A DNA stretch of 7,767 nucleotides from Actinomycetes bacterium (GTDB lineage: Bacteria; Bacillota_I; Bacilli_A; RF39; UBA660), in assembly GCA_021152765.1 (NCBI GenBank), contig JAGKUT010000031.1, forward strand, positions 1 through 7,767. The letters run 5' to 3'. The translations under genes and the position numbers were made by a program. The notes beneath the pieces are model-generated. The model saw nothing but the letters and a program-made list of their open reading frames with translations, was not told where the DNA came from and did no database searches. Position 1 is the stretch's first letter. Each line of letters opens with the position of its first letter. Positions 1-5,844 of the stretch are shown piece by piece.

Positions 1-307
1 AAATAAAATATAACTTATCAACAATACCTAAATCATTACCCTTAACATCAATGATTATTTTTTTCTTATTACTTAAACAAGATAAAATATAATCTAAACT
101 ATCAACACCTAATTTAGAATACTTAGTCTTACTAATAACTTTACCTTCAAATAAATCACTATGACTAACAACAACAACACTGTCCAGAGTTAACATTACA
201 TCCATCTCAACACCATCAATATAACTTGTATTAAAACAATTTATAAAAGCAGAAACACTATTTTCACGAAAACCCATACCATTATTCCCACGATGAGCAA
301 TAAACAT
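1..307 (-). CDS. Glycerophosphodiester phosphodiesterase family protein (N-terminal part, cut by window edge)
   Basis: This is an open frame from an ATG at 307 to the left edge, about 102 codons, and the C-terminal part is outside the window. The translation starts MFIAHRGNNGMGFRENS, the hallmark of the GDPD family. His5-Arg6-Gly7 carries a catalytic His, Glu15-Asn16 matches the ENS/ENT motif, Glu34-Met-Asp36 (GVEMDV) gives the metal ligands, and VVVVSHSD at 44-51 holds the second catalytic His49. The usual DG...HD motif reads DS...HSD here, a mild deviation. The family hydrolyses glycerophosphodiesters from phospholipid breakdown to glycerol-3-phosphate and an alcohol. No signal peptide precedes the HRG motif, so the enzyme is probably cytoplasmic. 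The ATG follows a GGTGAT ribosome binding site (313-318) by 5 nt. It lies 36 nt after tmk, behind a modest terminator, so it may be read through or have its own promoter. The substrate cannot be told. Confidence 0.88.
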   Translation of the reverse strand, partial: MFIAHRGNNGMGFRENSVSAFINCFNTSYIDGVEMDVMLTLDSVVVVSHSDLFEGKVISKTKYSKLGVDSLDYILSCLSNKKKIIIDVKGNDLGIVDKLYFI

Positions 308-321
308 ATTATCACCAGTAA

Positions 322-327
322 ATAATA
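322..327 (-). promoter_or_regulatory. Possible -10 box for the phosphodiesterase gene
   Basis: TATTAT (5 of 6 matches to TATAAT) lies just after the T-tract of the tmk terminator and 14 nt before the ATG at 307. No convincing -35 is seen. The implied RNA start would fall at or next to the GGTGAT ribosome binding site, as is also predicted for hemW. This is weak evidence in such AT-rich DNA, and readthrough from tmk is the alternative. Confidence 0.25.
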
Positions 328-329
328 TG

Positions 330-356
330 AAAAAAGATGGAAACTAATCCATCTTT
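330..356 (-). terminator. Rho-independent terminator after tmk
   Basis: On the minus strand, the 8-bp perfect stem AAAGATGG/CCATCTTT (349-356 with 333-340) encloses an 8-nt loop and is followed by three more T after the stem's own TTT (six T in all). It overlaps the last codons and the TAG stop of tmk. The loop is fairly large and the stem holds only three G-C pairs, so termination may be partial and let some transcripts reach the phosphodiesterase gene. Confidence 0.65.
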
Positions 357-1027
357 ATTTTATTAGAAACATAATTATATAAATCAATATTTATCTCTTC
401 AATAGTTTTAATTCTATCCCCATCATTACATTGTATAGTATAAAAATCATATTTCTTAGCTAATTCGATAAAAGCATTTTCAGCATTAATCAAATGATTT
501 TTATCTTTTTCATTTTGATCCATATCTTCTTCTCTGTTCTTCTTAAGAATCAAAGAAAACTCAAAAGGCATATGTAAAAAGACACTTATATCAGGTTTAG
601 GTAAACTAAGTAAATTAAACTCTAAATTATCCAACCAATCATACATAGAATTCCTATCACTCATATTATCTAACTTACCACCTTGATGAGCCATATTAGA
701 ATAAACATATCTATCTAATATAACATTAACACCATTATCAAGTAAAAACTTAATCTTATCAATATTATAAAGTCTATCAGCAGCATAATATAAAGCAGAA
801 ACCTTAGGATCTACATTAGGAGCTCCCTCTGGAAACCAACCATCACAAATATAACTCTTACCTAAGTAAGGTCCACCTATAATCTTACCAGTTGGACTAT
901 TATAATTTGGAAAACTAAACTTCTCAATCCTAATACCATCACTTTTTAACTTTTCAATCAATAAATTAGATTGAGTCTCTTTACCAGAACAATCAGTACC
1001 TTCAATAACAATTAATTTACCCTTCAT
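344..1027 (-). CDS. tmk: Thymidylate (dTMP) kinase
   Basis: This cytoplasmic enzyme phosphorylates dTMP to dTDP with ATP, the step after thymidylate synthase. At 227 residues it is slightly longer than the usual 205-215. The P-loop is GTDCSGKETQ (residues 10-19), with Lys16 in place and Glu17 where Ser/Thr is common. FP at 39-40 is the dTMP-contacting FPxY-like region. AADR (82-85) precedes the DRY motif at Asp105-Arg106-Tyr107, followed by VYSNMAHQ, typical of the family. A charged segment around 161-178 (KKNREEDMDQNEKDKN) fits the ATP lid. As I recall, dTMP kinases of Lachnospiraceae have a similar plan, with Ala at the Glu17 position, so the variant need not be inactive. The start ATG has an AAGGAGA ribosome binding site (1034-1040) inside the end of thyX, only 3 nt upstream. 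This implies translation coupled to thyX. Confidence 0.93.
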   Translation of the reverse strand: MKGKLIVIEGTDCSGKETQSNLLIEKLKSDGIRIEKFSFPNYNSPTGKIIGGPYLGKSYICDGWFPEGAPNVDPKVSALYYAADRLYNIDKIKFLLDNGVNVILDRYVYSNMAHQGGKLDNMSDRNSMYDWLDNLEFNLLSLPKPDISVFLHMPFEFSLILKKNREEDMDQNEKDKNHLINAENAFIELAKKYDFYTIQCNDGDRIKTIEEINIDLYNYVSNKIKMD

Positions 1028-1030
1028 AAT

Positions 1031-2434
1031 CTATCTCCTTTTATATACATATGGATTGCCACATGAATGCTTTCCCTCAGGACACTTTCCAACAACACCA
1101 CAAGGTGCACCTAAATACTTACCATATAATTCAGATTCCTTTTGAACTAATTCAACCATTTCATTAGCTGCTTCTCTTATCTCCCACTGAGCTCTCTTGC
1201 AGCATCTTAATCTACTTATCCACATTAACTCTCTACCATTAATATTAGTAGAAACATTAATCAATGTACCACTCAAATTAAAATATACTAAATCCTTATC
1301 AGAAACACCCATACTCTTAAGTTCATTATATACTTGAATATTTTTATTTACGGCTTCATTATATCTATCTAAACATTTTTCCTTAATAGTATCAGGAACA
1401 ATATAATTATTTAAATCATATATAGGTAAAAAATCAGGGATCAATAATGCATGCATTCTCTGTCTTGTCCAATGAGTTAACCCAGCTAAAGTAGTAGGAA
1501 GTTCAAATCTAAATGAAACCTGTTCAAGTTCTCTATTCTCATTTGCTAAACATACTGCTTCCATTATCTCTTTTTTCTCAGAAATACTTAACTTATCATA
1601 AATAATATTAGCTTTATCATAATCTAACTGATATCTATTCATAATACAACTAACAATAATAGTTCTATCAATATCACCAAAATCAGATTGATAACCAATC
1701 AATTTAGGATTACTCAATATATCATATTTACCATCACAATACTTATTTAAAAAATCTAATTCATTATACTTCTTAACACCATCATTAATCTGTTTCTCAA
1801 TACTATCATAATTCTTTTTATAATAAGGAACTTTTTCTTTAGAAATCTCTAACAATTTCAATCCAAATTCCTTAACCTCATCTATATCACTCATAGATCC
1901 CATAGTACAATACTCAATCAATTTAATCAAAGACCTTGTATTTAAACTCATCGCAATTTGACTGTGAAAACAATATGGTAAAACAAATCTTGCATCCTCC
2001 TTAGGCACACCACAATCAACCATTTCAGAATATGTATTAAATAAATAATTCATATGATTATTATATTTTTCCTTAACTTCAGCACCATTTTTTAAATAAC
2101 TAAAATCAGGTGTATGAAATCCAGAATCACCAAAATCAACATATCTTCTCGATTTAATTGTAAAAGAAGCTAAACGTTGACCAATCAATATCTGTTCAAT
2201 CACAGGAGTAACATCAGTTATAAACAAAGTTAATTGATCATGCTCAGTTATAGAAGTATGACCACTACCAACAATTCTTCCAATTGCTTTTATATTATCC
2301 TCAAAATCAATTCTATCCTCATATAAATCAAATAAACCCTTACTAGAATGAGATATTTGACCAGCAGTCGCAACTAATCTTGTTCTATCTTTAACCTCTT
2401 GCTCAGTTTCACCTTTCTTAAGTTCTATCCTCAT
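1031..2434 (-). CDS. thyX: FAD-dependent thymidylate synthase, double-length (tandem Thy1 domain) form
   Basis: ThyX makes dTMP from dUMP using methylenetetrahydrofolate, FAD and NADPH. Usual ThyX proteins are about 220-260 residues; this one has 467 and reads as two Thy1-like halves. Half 1 (about 15-205) has GHTSITEH (58-65), then QRLASFTIKSRRY (86-98), matching the signature RHRxxSxNxxSxRY with the first Arg and the His replaced by Gly85 and Gln86 and the Asn by Thr92. It continues with ARFVLP (148-153) and NTRSL (165-169). Half 2 (about 295-435) has a signature-like TRQRMHALL (323-331) lacking the serines, but keeps NGREL (399-403), Arg410 and AQWEIR (415-420), which match the usual dUMP/FAD-site C-terminal helix. 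A Cys-rich tail follows (Cys445, Cys451, Cys458 in a GKCPEGKHSCG context). The start ATG follows AGGAGGG (2440-2446) by 5 nt. It is the first gene of a two-gene unit with tmk. The family is clear; activity of this form is inferred. Confidence 0.88.
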   Translation of the reverse strand: MRIELKKGETEQEVKDRTRLVATAGQISHSSKGLFDLYEDRIDFEDNIKAIGRIVGSGHTSITEHDQLTLFITDVTPVIEQILIGQRLASFTIKSRRYVDFGDSGFHTPDFSYLKNGAEVKEKYNNHMNYLFNTYSEMVDCGVPKEDARFVLPYCFHSQIAMSLNTRSLIKLIEYCTMGSMSDIDEVKEFGLKLLEISKEKVPYYKKNYDSIEKQINDGVKKYNELDFLNKYCDGKYDILSNPKLIGYQSDFGDIDRTIIVSCIMNRYQLDYDKANIIYDKLSISEKKEIMEAVCLANENRELEQVSFRFELPTTLAGLTHWTRQRMHALLIPDFLPIYDLNNYIVPDTIKEKCLDRYNEAVNKNIQVYNELKSMGVSDKDLVYFNLSGTLINVSTNINGRELMWISRLRCCKRAQWEIREAANEMVELVQKESELYGKYLGAPCGVVGKCPEGKHSCGNPYVYKRR

Positions 2435-2460
2435 ATAAACCCTCCTATCATACTATAACA

Positions 2461-2490
2461 ATTATATCAAAAAACATTTGTTTGTGTAAA
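2461..2490 (-). promoter_or_regulatory. Sigma-A type promoter of thyX-tmk
   Basis: TTTACA (2485-2490; 5 of 6 matches to TTGACA) and a perfect TATAAT (2461-2466) are separated by 18 nt. They lie between the terminator of the previous unit and the strong thyX ribosome binding site at 2440-2446. RNA would start near 2454, giving a leader of about 20 nt with no room for a riboswitch. This supports independent expression of the thymidylate module. Confidence 0.8.
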
Positions 2491-2502
2491 GCATTTTGAA
2501 AC

Positions 2503-2533
2503 AAAAAAGATAAGTATTATAAAAACACTTATC
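2503..2533 (-). terminator. Rho-independent terminator after the HD-domain gene
   Basis: In the minus-strand RNA, GATAAGTGTT (2524-2533) pairs with AATACTTATC (2509-2518), giving 10 bp including one G-U around a 5-nt loop. Six T follow directly (2503-2508). The hairpin begins inside the last codons and TAA stop of the HD gene. It is the best-formed terminator in the window and separates the hemW unit from the thyX promoter. Confidence 0.85.
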
Positions 2534-3107
2534 CTACAATATCATTATCACTAAAAGGAACCTCAATAAACTTCTTTGATGCCAAGAAATCACACATATG
2601 AACAAATCTTTGATACTTATTCTTAGGAACAGGTAAAACTTCATTTCCATTAAAATCAGTATTCCATTCACCCATATGGCTCTCAATAACAGAACATACA
2701 AAATCTATTTCATCATCACTTAAACCAATTTTATCCTTATTATCACGAATTAACTTTGCTGCCAATAAAGGATGATCAACACGAGTATACTTTTCCTTTG
2801 GAATACCAGACTTAACACCATCATGCATAATTAAAGCAATCAACATTAAATCCTTCTCATCACTTTTAAAAGAATGTCCAATACATTTATTACTAGCCAT
2901 CTCATAACATATCCTAACAGCTACCTTTGTGTGCCTTACAAGCCCACCATCCCCTTGAGCAAACTCAGGATGATACTTACCAGTACTACTTGCAGGAACT
3001 TGAAAAAAATAATCAGGCAATAACTCAATCATATTCTTCGCACATTCTACATATTTCTCATTTTTAATATAACTTAATTCCTTCTTAAAAACATCAACCT
3101 TATTCAT
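2529..3107 (-). CDS. HD-domain metal-dependent phosphohydrolase, substrate unknown
   Basis: This 192-residue protein is essentially one HD domain. The ordered metal-ligand residues are visible: His59 (GLVRH), His95-Asp96 (IMHDGVK), His112 (RVDHP), His144 (VIESH) and Asp173 (MCDFLASK). The extra histidines between HD and the final Asp suggest a two-metal centre, as in some HD phosphodiesterases and phosphohydrolases. The segment around 52-66 (GGLVRHTKVAVRI) reminds me of the HD domain of the exoribonuclease YhaM, but the N-terminal OB-fold region of YhaM is missing. Likely activity is hydrolysis of a phosphomonoester, nucleotide or phosphodiester; the substrate cannot be told. There is no signal peptide or membrane segment. 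The frame could open at a GTG at 3116, but that GTG lies inside the AGGTGAG ribosome binding site, so the ATG at 3107 is chosen. The start overlaps the end of hemW by 8 nt, implying coupled translation. Confidence 0.85.
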   Translation of the reverse strand: MNKVDVFKKELSYIKNEKYVECAKNMIELLPDYFFQVPASSTGKYHPEFAQGDGGLVRHTKVAVRICYEMASNKCIGHSFKSDEKDLMLIALIMHDGVKSGIPKEKYTRVDHPLLAAKLIRDNKDKIGLSDDEIDFVCSVIESHMGEWNTDFNGNEVLPVPKNKYQRFVHMCDFLASKKFIEVPFSDNDIVG

Positions 3108-4188
3108 ACTTCTCACCTATAAAATCAACCAATATAGAATTAGAAACATATATATAATCCGGATTTATATATATATTACTCCCATCATTAATCAATTTAC
3201 CTTCCTTAATTAATCTATTAACAACATCATAAAATATATTACCATATTTCTTATTAAAATCACAAATATTTATACCATTAACTTTTCTTAAACCCAAAAT
3301 AAATTCATTTTCTATAATAACATTTTTATCAAGAACATCCTCACTTAATCTATAATTACCAATAATATACTTATTTAAACTACGAGTATTATCATAACGA
3401 ATATTTCCAATATATCCAGATGCACCACATCCAAAACCATAATAATTAAGATTATTCCAATAAACTAAATTATGTTTTGATTCAAAACCTTCTTTAGAAA
3501 AATTACTAATTTCATAATGATTAAAACCATTACTAGATAACCTATCACAAATAAGATCATACATATTTCTATCCATATCTTCATCAATATTAGAAACACC
3601 ATCTACATATAACTTAGTATGCTCCTCTAAAATCAAAGAATAAGTAGAAATATGATTAATACCTAAACCTAAAAACATATCAATATCATGATTCAAATCA
3701 TCAAGAGTCTCACCAGGTATCGCATAAATCAAATCAATATTTATATTACTAAAACCAATTTCTTTAGCCAACTTAATCTTACTAACAACTAAATCACTAG
3801 TATGATTTCTATTCAAAAATTTTAAAAATTTTTCATTAAATGTTTGAACACCAATACTTAACCTATTAACTCCATTATCATATAAAAACTTCAACTTATC
3901 ATAATTAATATTTTCAATATTACACTCAAAAGTAAATTCATAATTATCACTTAATTTAAACTTTTTAATAATACTAAATAAAACATTTAACTGTTCCAAA
4001 CTTAAAGAACTAGGAGTTCCACCACCAACATAAATAGTATTAATAACCTCACCTTTATAATATTTATCCACTTCATTACTCAAAGAACATAAATAATCAT
4101 CAACTAATTTAGAATTATAAAATACCTTACAAAAATCACAATAAGAACAAATATTATCACAAAAAGGAATATGAATGTATATTGACAT
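3100..4188 (-). CDS. hemW: Radical SAM heme chaperone HemW (coproporphyrinogen oxidase-like)
   Basis: HemW is a radical-SAM protein of the HemN superfamily that binds heme and is thought to deliver it to client proteins; it was long annotated as oxygen-independent coproporphyrinogen III oxidase. Residues 4-20 read YIHIPFCDNICSYCDFC, giving the CxxxCxxC 4Fe-4S/SAM motif at Cys10, Cys14 and Cys17. GGGTPS (55-60), the SIGVQTF segment, NIDLIYAIPGET and YEISNFSKEGFESKHNLVYWN are family landmarks. The last ~80 residues fit the usual C-terminal domain (FILGLRKVNGI). The length of 362 is close to the usual 370-380. The extra Cys20 gives CxxC spacing and not the CxC of true HemN, which favours HemW. 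The start ATG follows AGGTGAT (4192-4198) by 3 nt. hemW close to lepA is a common Firmicutes arrangement, but hrcA-grpE-dnaK does not follow here. No other heme gene is in the window. Confidence 0.92.
   Translation of the reverse strand: MSIYIHIPFCDNICSYCDFCKVFYNSKLVDDYLCSLSNEVDKYYKGEVINTIYVGGGTPSSLSLEQLNVLFSIIKKFKLSDNYEFTFECNIENINYDKLKFLYDNGVNRLSIGVQTFNEKFLKFLNRNHTSDLVVSKIKLAKEIGFSNINIDLIYAIPGETLDDLNHDIDMFLGLGINHISTYSLILEEHTKLYVDGVSNIDEDMDRNMYDLICDRLSSNGFNHYEISNFSKEGFESKHNLVYWNNLNYYGFGCGASGYIGNIRYDNTRSLNKYIIGNYRLSEDVLDKNVIIENEFILGLRKVNGINICDFNKKYGNIFYDVVNRLIKEGKLINDGSNIYINPDYIYVSNSILVDFIGEKYE
3112..3118 (-). promoter_or_regulatory. Ribosome binding site that fixes the HD-gene start
   Basis: AGGTGAG lies 4 nt before the ATG at 3107, inside the last codons of hemW. 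It contains the competing upstream GTG (3114-3116), which therefore cannot be a normal start. Confidence 0.75.
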
Positions 4189-4204
4189 AAAATCACCTAA
4201 AAAA

Positions 4205-4213
4205 ATTATAACA
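4205..4213 (-). promoter_or_regulatory. Extended -10 promoter of hemW
   Basis: TGTTATAAT, a perfect extended -10 (TGn plus TATAAT), begins at the end of the T-tract of the upstream terminator. No good -35 is seen at 16-18 nt upstream, where the terminator hairpin sits; extended -10 promoters can work without one. RNA would start near 4198, which is the first base of the AGGTGAT ribosome binding site, so the leader would be about 10 nt. Confidence 0.6.
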
Positions 4214-4238
4214 AAAAAAAAATCTAAAAACTAGATTT
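4213..4238 (-). terminator. Rho-independent terminator after the 360-residue gene
   Basis: AAATCTA (4232-4238) and TAGATTT (4220-4226) form a 7-bp stem around a 5-nt loop, and T continues for seven more bases (4213-4219). The stem is AT-rich and weak, but the uninterrupted T-tract is long. It overlaps the TAG stop of the upstream gene and ends the lepA unit. Confidence 0.7.
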
Positions 4239-5313
4239 CTTTCTTTAGTGTTTTAACTTTAATATCCAAATCACCTTTTAAATACTTATTTACCGCAATA
4301 GGAAAATATACTTCAGGTATATTATTATGTTTTAAAAATTCATATACACATATTTTTTCATCCTCAGAAGCAGATTTACCTGTTTCAGAATTAGTATAAT
4401 TAATCTTGAAATAATCCTCAATTTCAACATTATTTTCCATATTCATATAAGGTTCAATAAAAATATTAAATAATGATATGACCGATGTAGAAAGATGCCC
4501 TTTACATATTTCCTTAAACTTCCTAAAAGAAATATTACCTACAGCCATATAATAATCAATCACGTCAGCAGGTTTATTATTATAAAAACCATCAACCATT
4601 TTACCAATAAAAGAATCAATATTTTCCTTCCACATTACATAAGTATCTCTTCTATTTAATTCCATCTTACGTAAATAACATTTCCATGCATCTGGATTAC
4701 GATCGGTAATTTTCTTTTTTCTAGTGCTTGCGTATGAACGCATACATCTTTTATTTTCTTCATCTACATAATCTACATAATCAGATATACTATAATGACC
4801 TTTTGCGATTATTTCTTCATCAAAAAATTTACATGCTTCTTTATAATTTTTACGAATTCGCTCATCATTTTCTTTTTCTCTACGCTCTTCCATCAATATA
4901 GAATATTTATCATAAAACTCATCAACAAGATGTGAATATACTCTATGACAATTTCTATACTTATTTAAGTACTCCATAACCTTACCATAACTCTCACCTG
5001 TTGAATCAACATAATCAATACGTTCATCAGGTTCAACCTTAAATAATTCCTCACAAAACTTTACATACTTAGGTATACGATTAGTCATTGTCTGACGTTT
5101 ACGCTCATATTTACCAACCTCTTCATCAGTCGCATACCTTTCAACATAAACTAAAACCATAGACTTTAAATAAGACCCAATTTTATGTTCCTTATCAGAA
5201 ATTTCTTTAACCTTTTTATTATACTCATTTATATTTTCAGAACTCATGTACATATTGTACATGCTCTTCGATAAAACTCTTTCCTCTTCACTACGTGCAT
5301 CTATTTTATGCAT
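4231..5313 (-). CDS. Unrecognised 360-residue protein, possibly with diverged repeated helix-turn-helix units
   Basis: I do not recognise this protein as a known family. It is charged, rich in Glu, Lys, Arg, Asn and Tyr, probably mostly helical, and shows no signal peptide or membrane segment, so it is likely cytoplasmic. A very charged stretch at 142-158 (EERREKENDERIRKN) may be a coiled coil or linker. Internal similarity is visible but weak. Residues 178-194 (DYVDYVDEENKRCMRSY) align without gaps to 250-266 (DVIDYYMAVGNISFRKF), sharing Asp, Asp-Tyr, Arg and a final aromatic residue. TNRIPKYVK (77-85) resembles TDRNPDAWK (203-211). The second block also resembles the neighbouring SpoIIID-like protein (IRKY and TNPADKK). 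The frame could open at a TTG at 5328, but that codon begins inside the TGGAGGT ribosome binding site, so the ATG at 5313 is used. It lies 20 nt after the SpoIIID-like gene, in the same unit. DNA binding is only inferred. Confidence 0.7.
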   Translation of the reverse strand: MHKIDARSEEERVLSKSMYNMYMSSENINEYNKKVKEISDKEHKIGSYLKSMVLVYVERYATDEEVGKYERKRQTMTNRIPKYVKFCEELFKVEPDERIDYVDSTGESYGKVMEYLNKYRNCHRVYSHLVDEFYDKYSILMEERREKENDERIRKNYKEACKFFDEEIIAKGHYSISDYVDYVDEENKRCMRSYASTRKKKITDRNPDAWKCYLRKMELNRRDTYVMWKENIDSFIGKMVDGFYNNKPADVIDYYMAVGNISFRKFKEICKGHLSTSVISLFNIFIEPYMNMENNVEIEDYFKINYTNSETGKSASEDEKICVYEFLKHNNIPEVYFPIAVNKYLKGDLDIKVKTLKKEI

Positions 5314-5320
5314 AACCAAA

Positions 5321-5327
5321 ACCTCCA
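5321..5327 (-). promoter_or_regulatory. Ribosome binding site that fixes the 360-residue gene start
   Basis: TGGAGGT lies 7 nt before the ATG at 5313. The alternative TTG at 5326-5328 overlaps it and cannot be served by any other visible Shine-Dalgarno sequence. Confidence 0.75.
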
Positions 5328-5333
5328 AAAAAA

Positions 5334-5843
5334 TTATTTTTTCTTACTTGTACATCTCTTAGATATTTCACTTCCAACAGAATGAAATTCTAAATTACTC
5401 TCAACATCATTCATATAATCATTCAAAGAATTACGACGATGTTCATCATAAATATCCTGCAACCTAGAATCTTTAAGTTTAGATAAATTCTCATATAAAG
5501 TTGATTTAGGAATACCAGATATTTTTTCCATCTGTCTTAATGTACAATCATTTTCAACTATAAAATCACACAAATCAGAAACATCAGAACTAGAAAATGT
5601 CGACAACCTTTTGCCTTTCTTTCCACCAAGAATTTGACCCCTTAATCTAGTCATACTGGAAACAACTAAATAACTGTCATATAACTTCTTATCAGCTGGA
5701 TTAGTAGAAACCTTCAACTTTGCAATATACTTTCTTATACTACTTACAGAACAATCGAACTTGATAGAAGCATCAAGCGCAGTAACTAACTTACCACTCT
5801 CATAACTCTCAACAATATATTCTACAACTTTTCTATAATCCAT
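5334..5843 (-). CDS. SpoIIID-like transcription factor with two tandem helix-turn-helix units
   Basis: This 169-residue protein looks like two copies of a SpoIIID-type DNA-binding unit. Unit 1 (about 3-79) starts VVEYIVESYESG, has a helix-turn-helix near 18-44 with recognition helix SVSSIRKYIAKL, then NPADKKLYDSYL and a basic LRGQILGGKKGKR tail (67-79). This recalls SpoIIID's YIVET start, helix-turn-helix, NPDLANEV segment and basic LRGGEATKLKYK tail. Unit 2 (about 88-145) repeats the plan: DFIVENDCTLRQMEKISGIPKSTLYENLSKL, then DIYDEHRRNSLNDYM. SpoIIID itself is about 90 residues with one unit and controls mother-cell genes in sporulation. The match is from memory, so the family is likely but the role is open. 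A GTG at 5900 would extend the frame 57 nt into lepA; the ATG at 5843, one base after the lepA stop and behind GAGG (5850-5853), is preferred. Expression should track lepA. Confidence 0.72.
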   Translation of the reverse strand: MDYRKVVEYIVESYESGKLVTALDASIKFDCSVSSIRKYIAKLKVSTNPADKKLYDSYLVVSSMTRLRGQILGGKKGKRLSTFSSSDVSDLCDFIVENDCTLRQMEKISGIPKSTLYENLSKLKDSRLQDIYDEHRRNSLNDYMNDVESNLEFHSVGSEISKRCTSKKK

Positions 5844-5844
5844 A

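Noticed and set aside
3100..4188. Annotation as oxygen-independent coproporphyrinogen III oxidase (HemN)
   Set aside because: The cysteine motif is CxxxCxxC followed by Asp-Phe-Cys, not the CxxxCxxCxC of HemN, and the length is about 360 and not about 450. HemW fits better.
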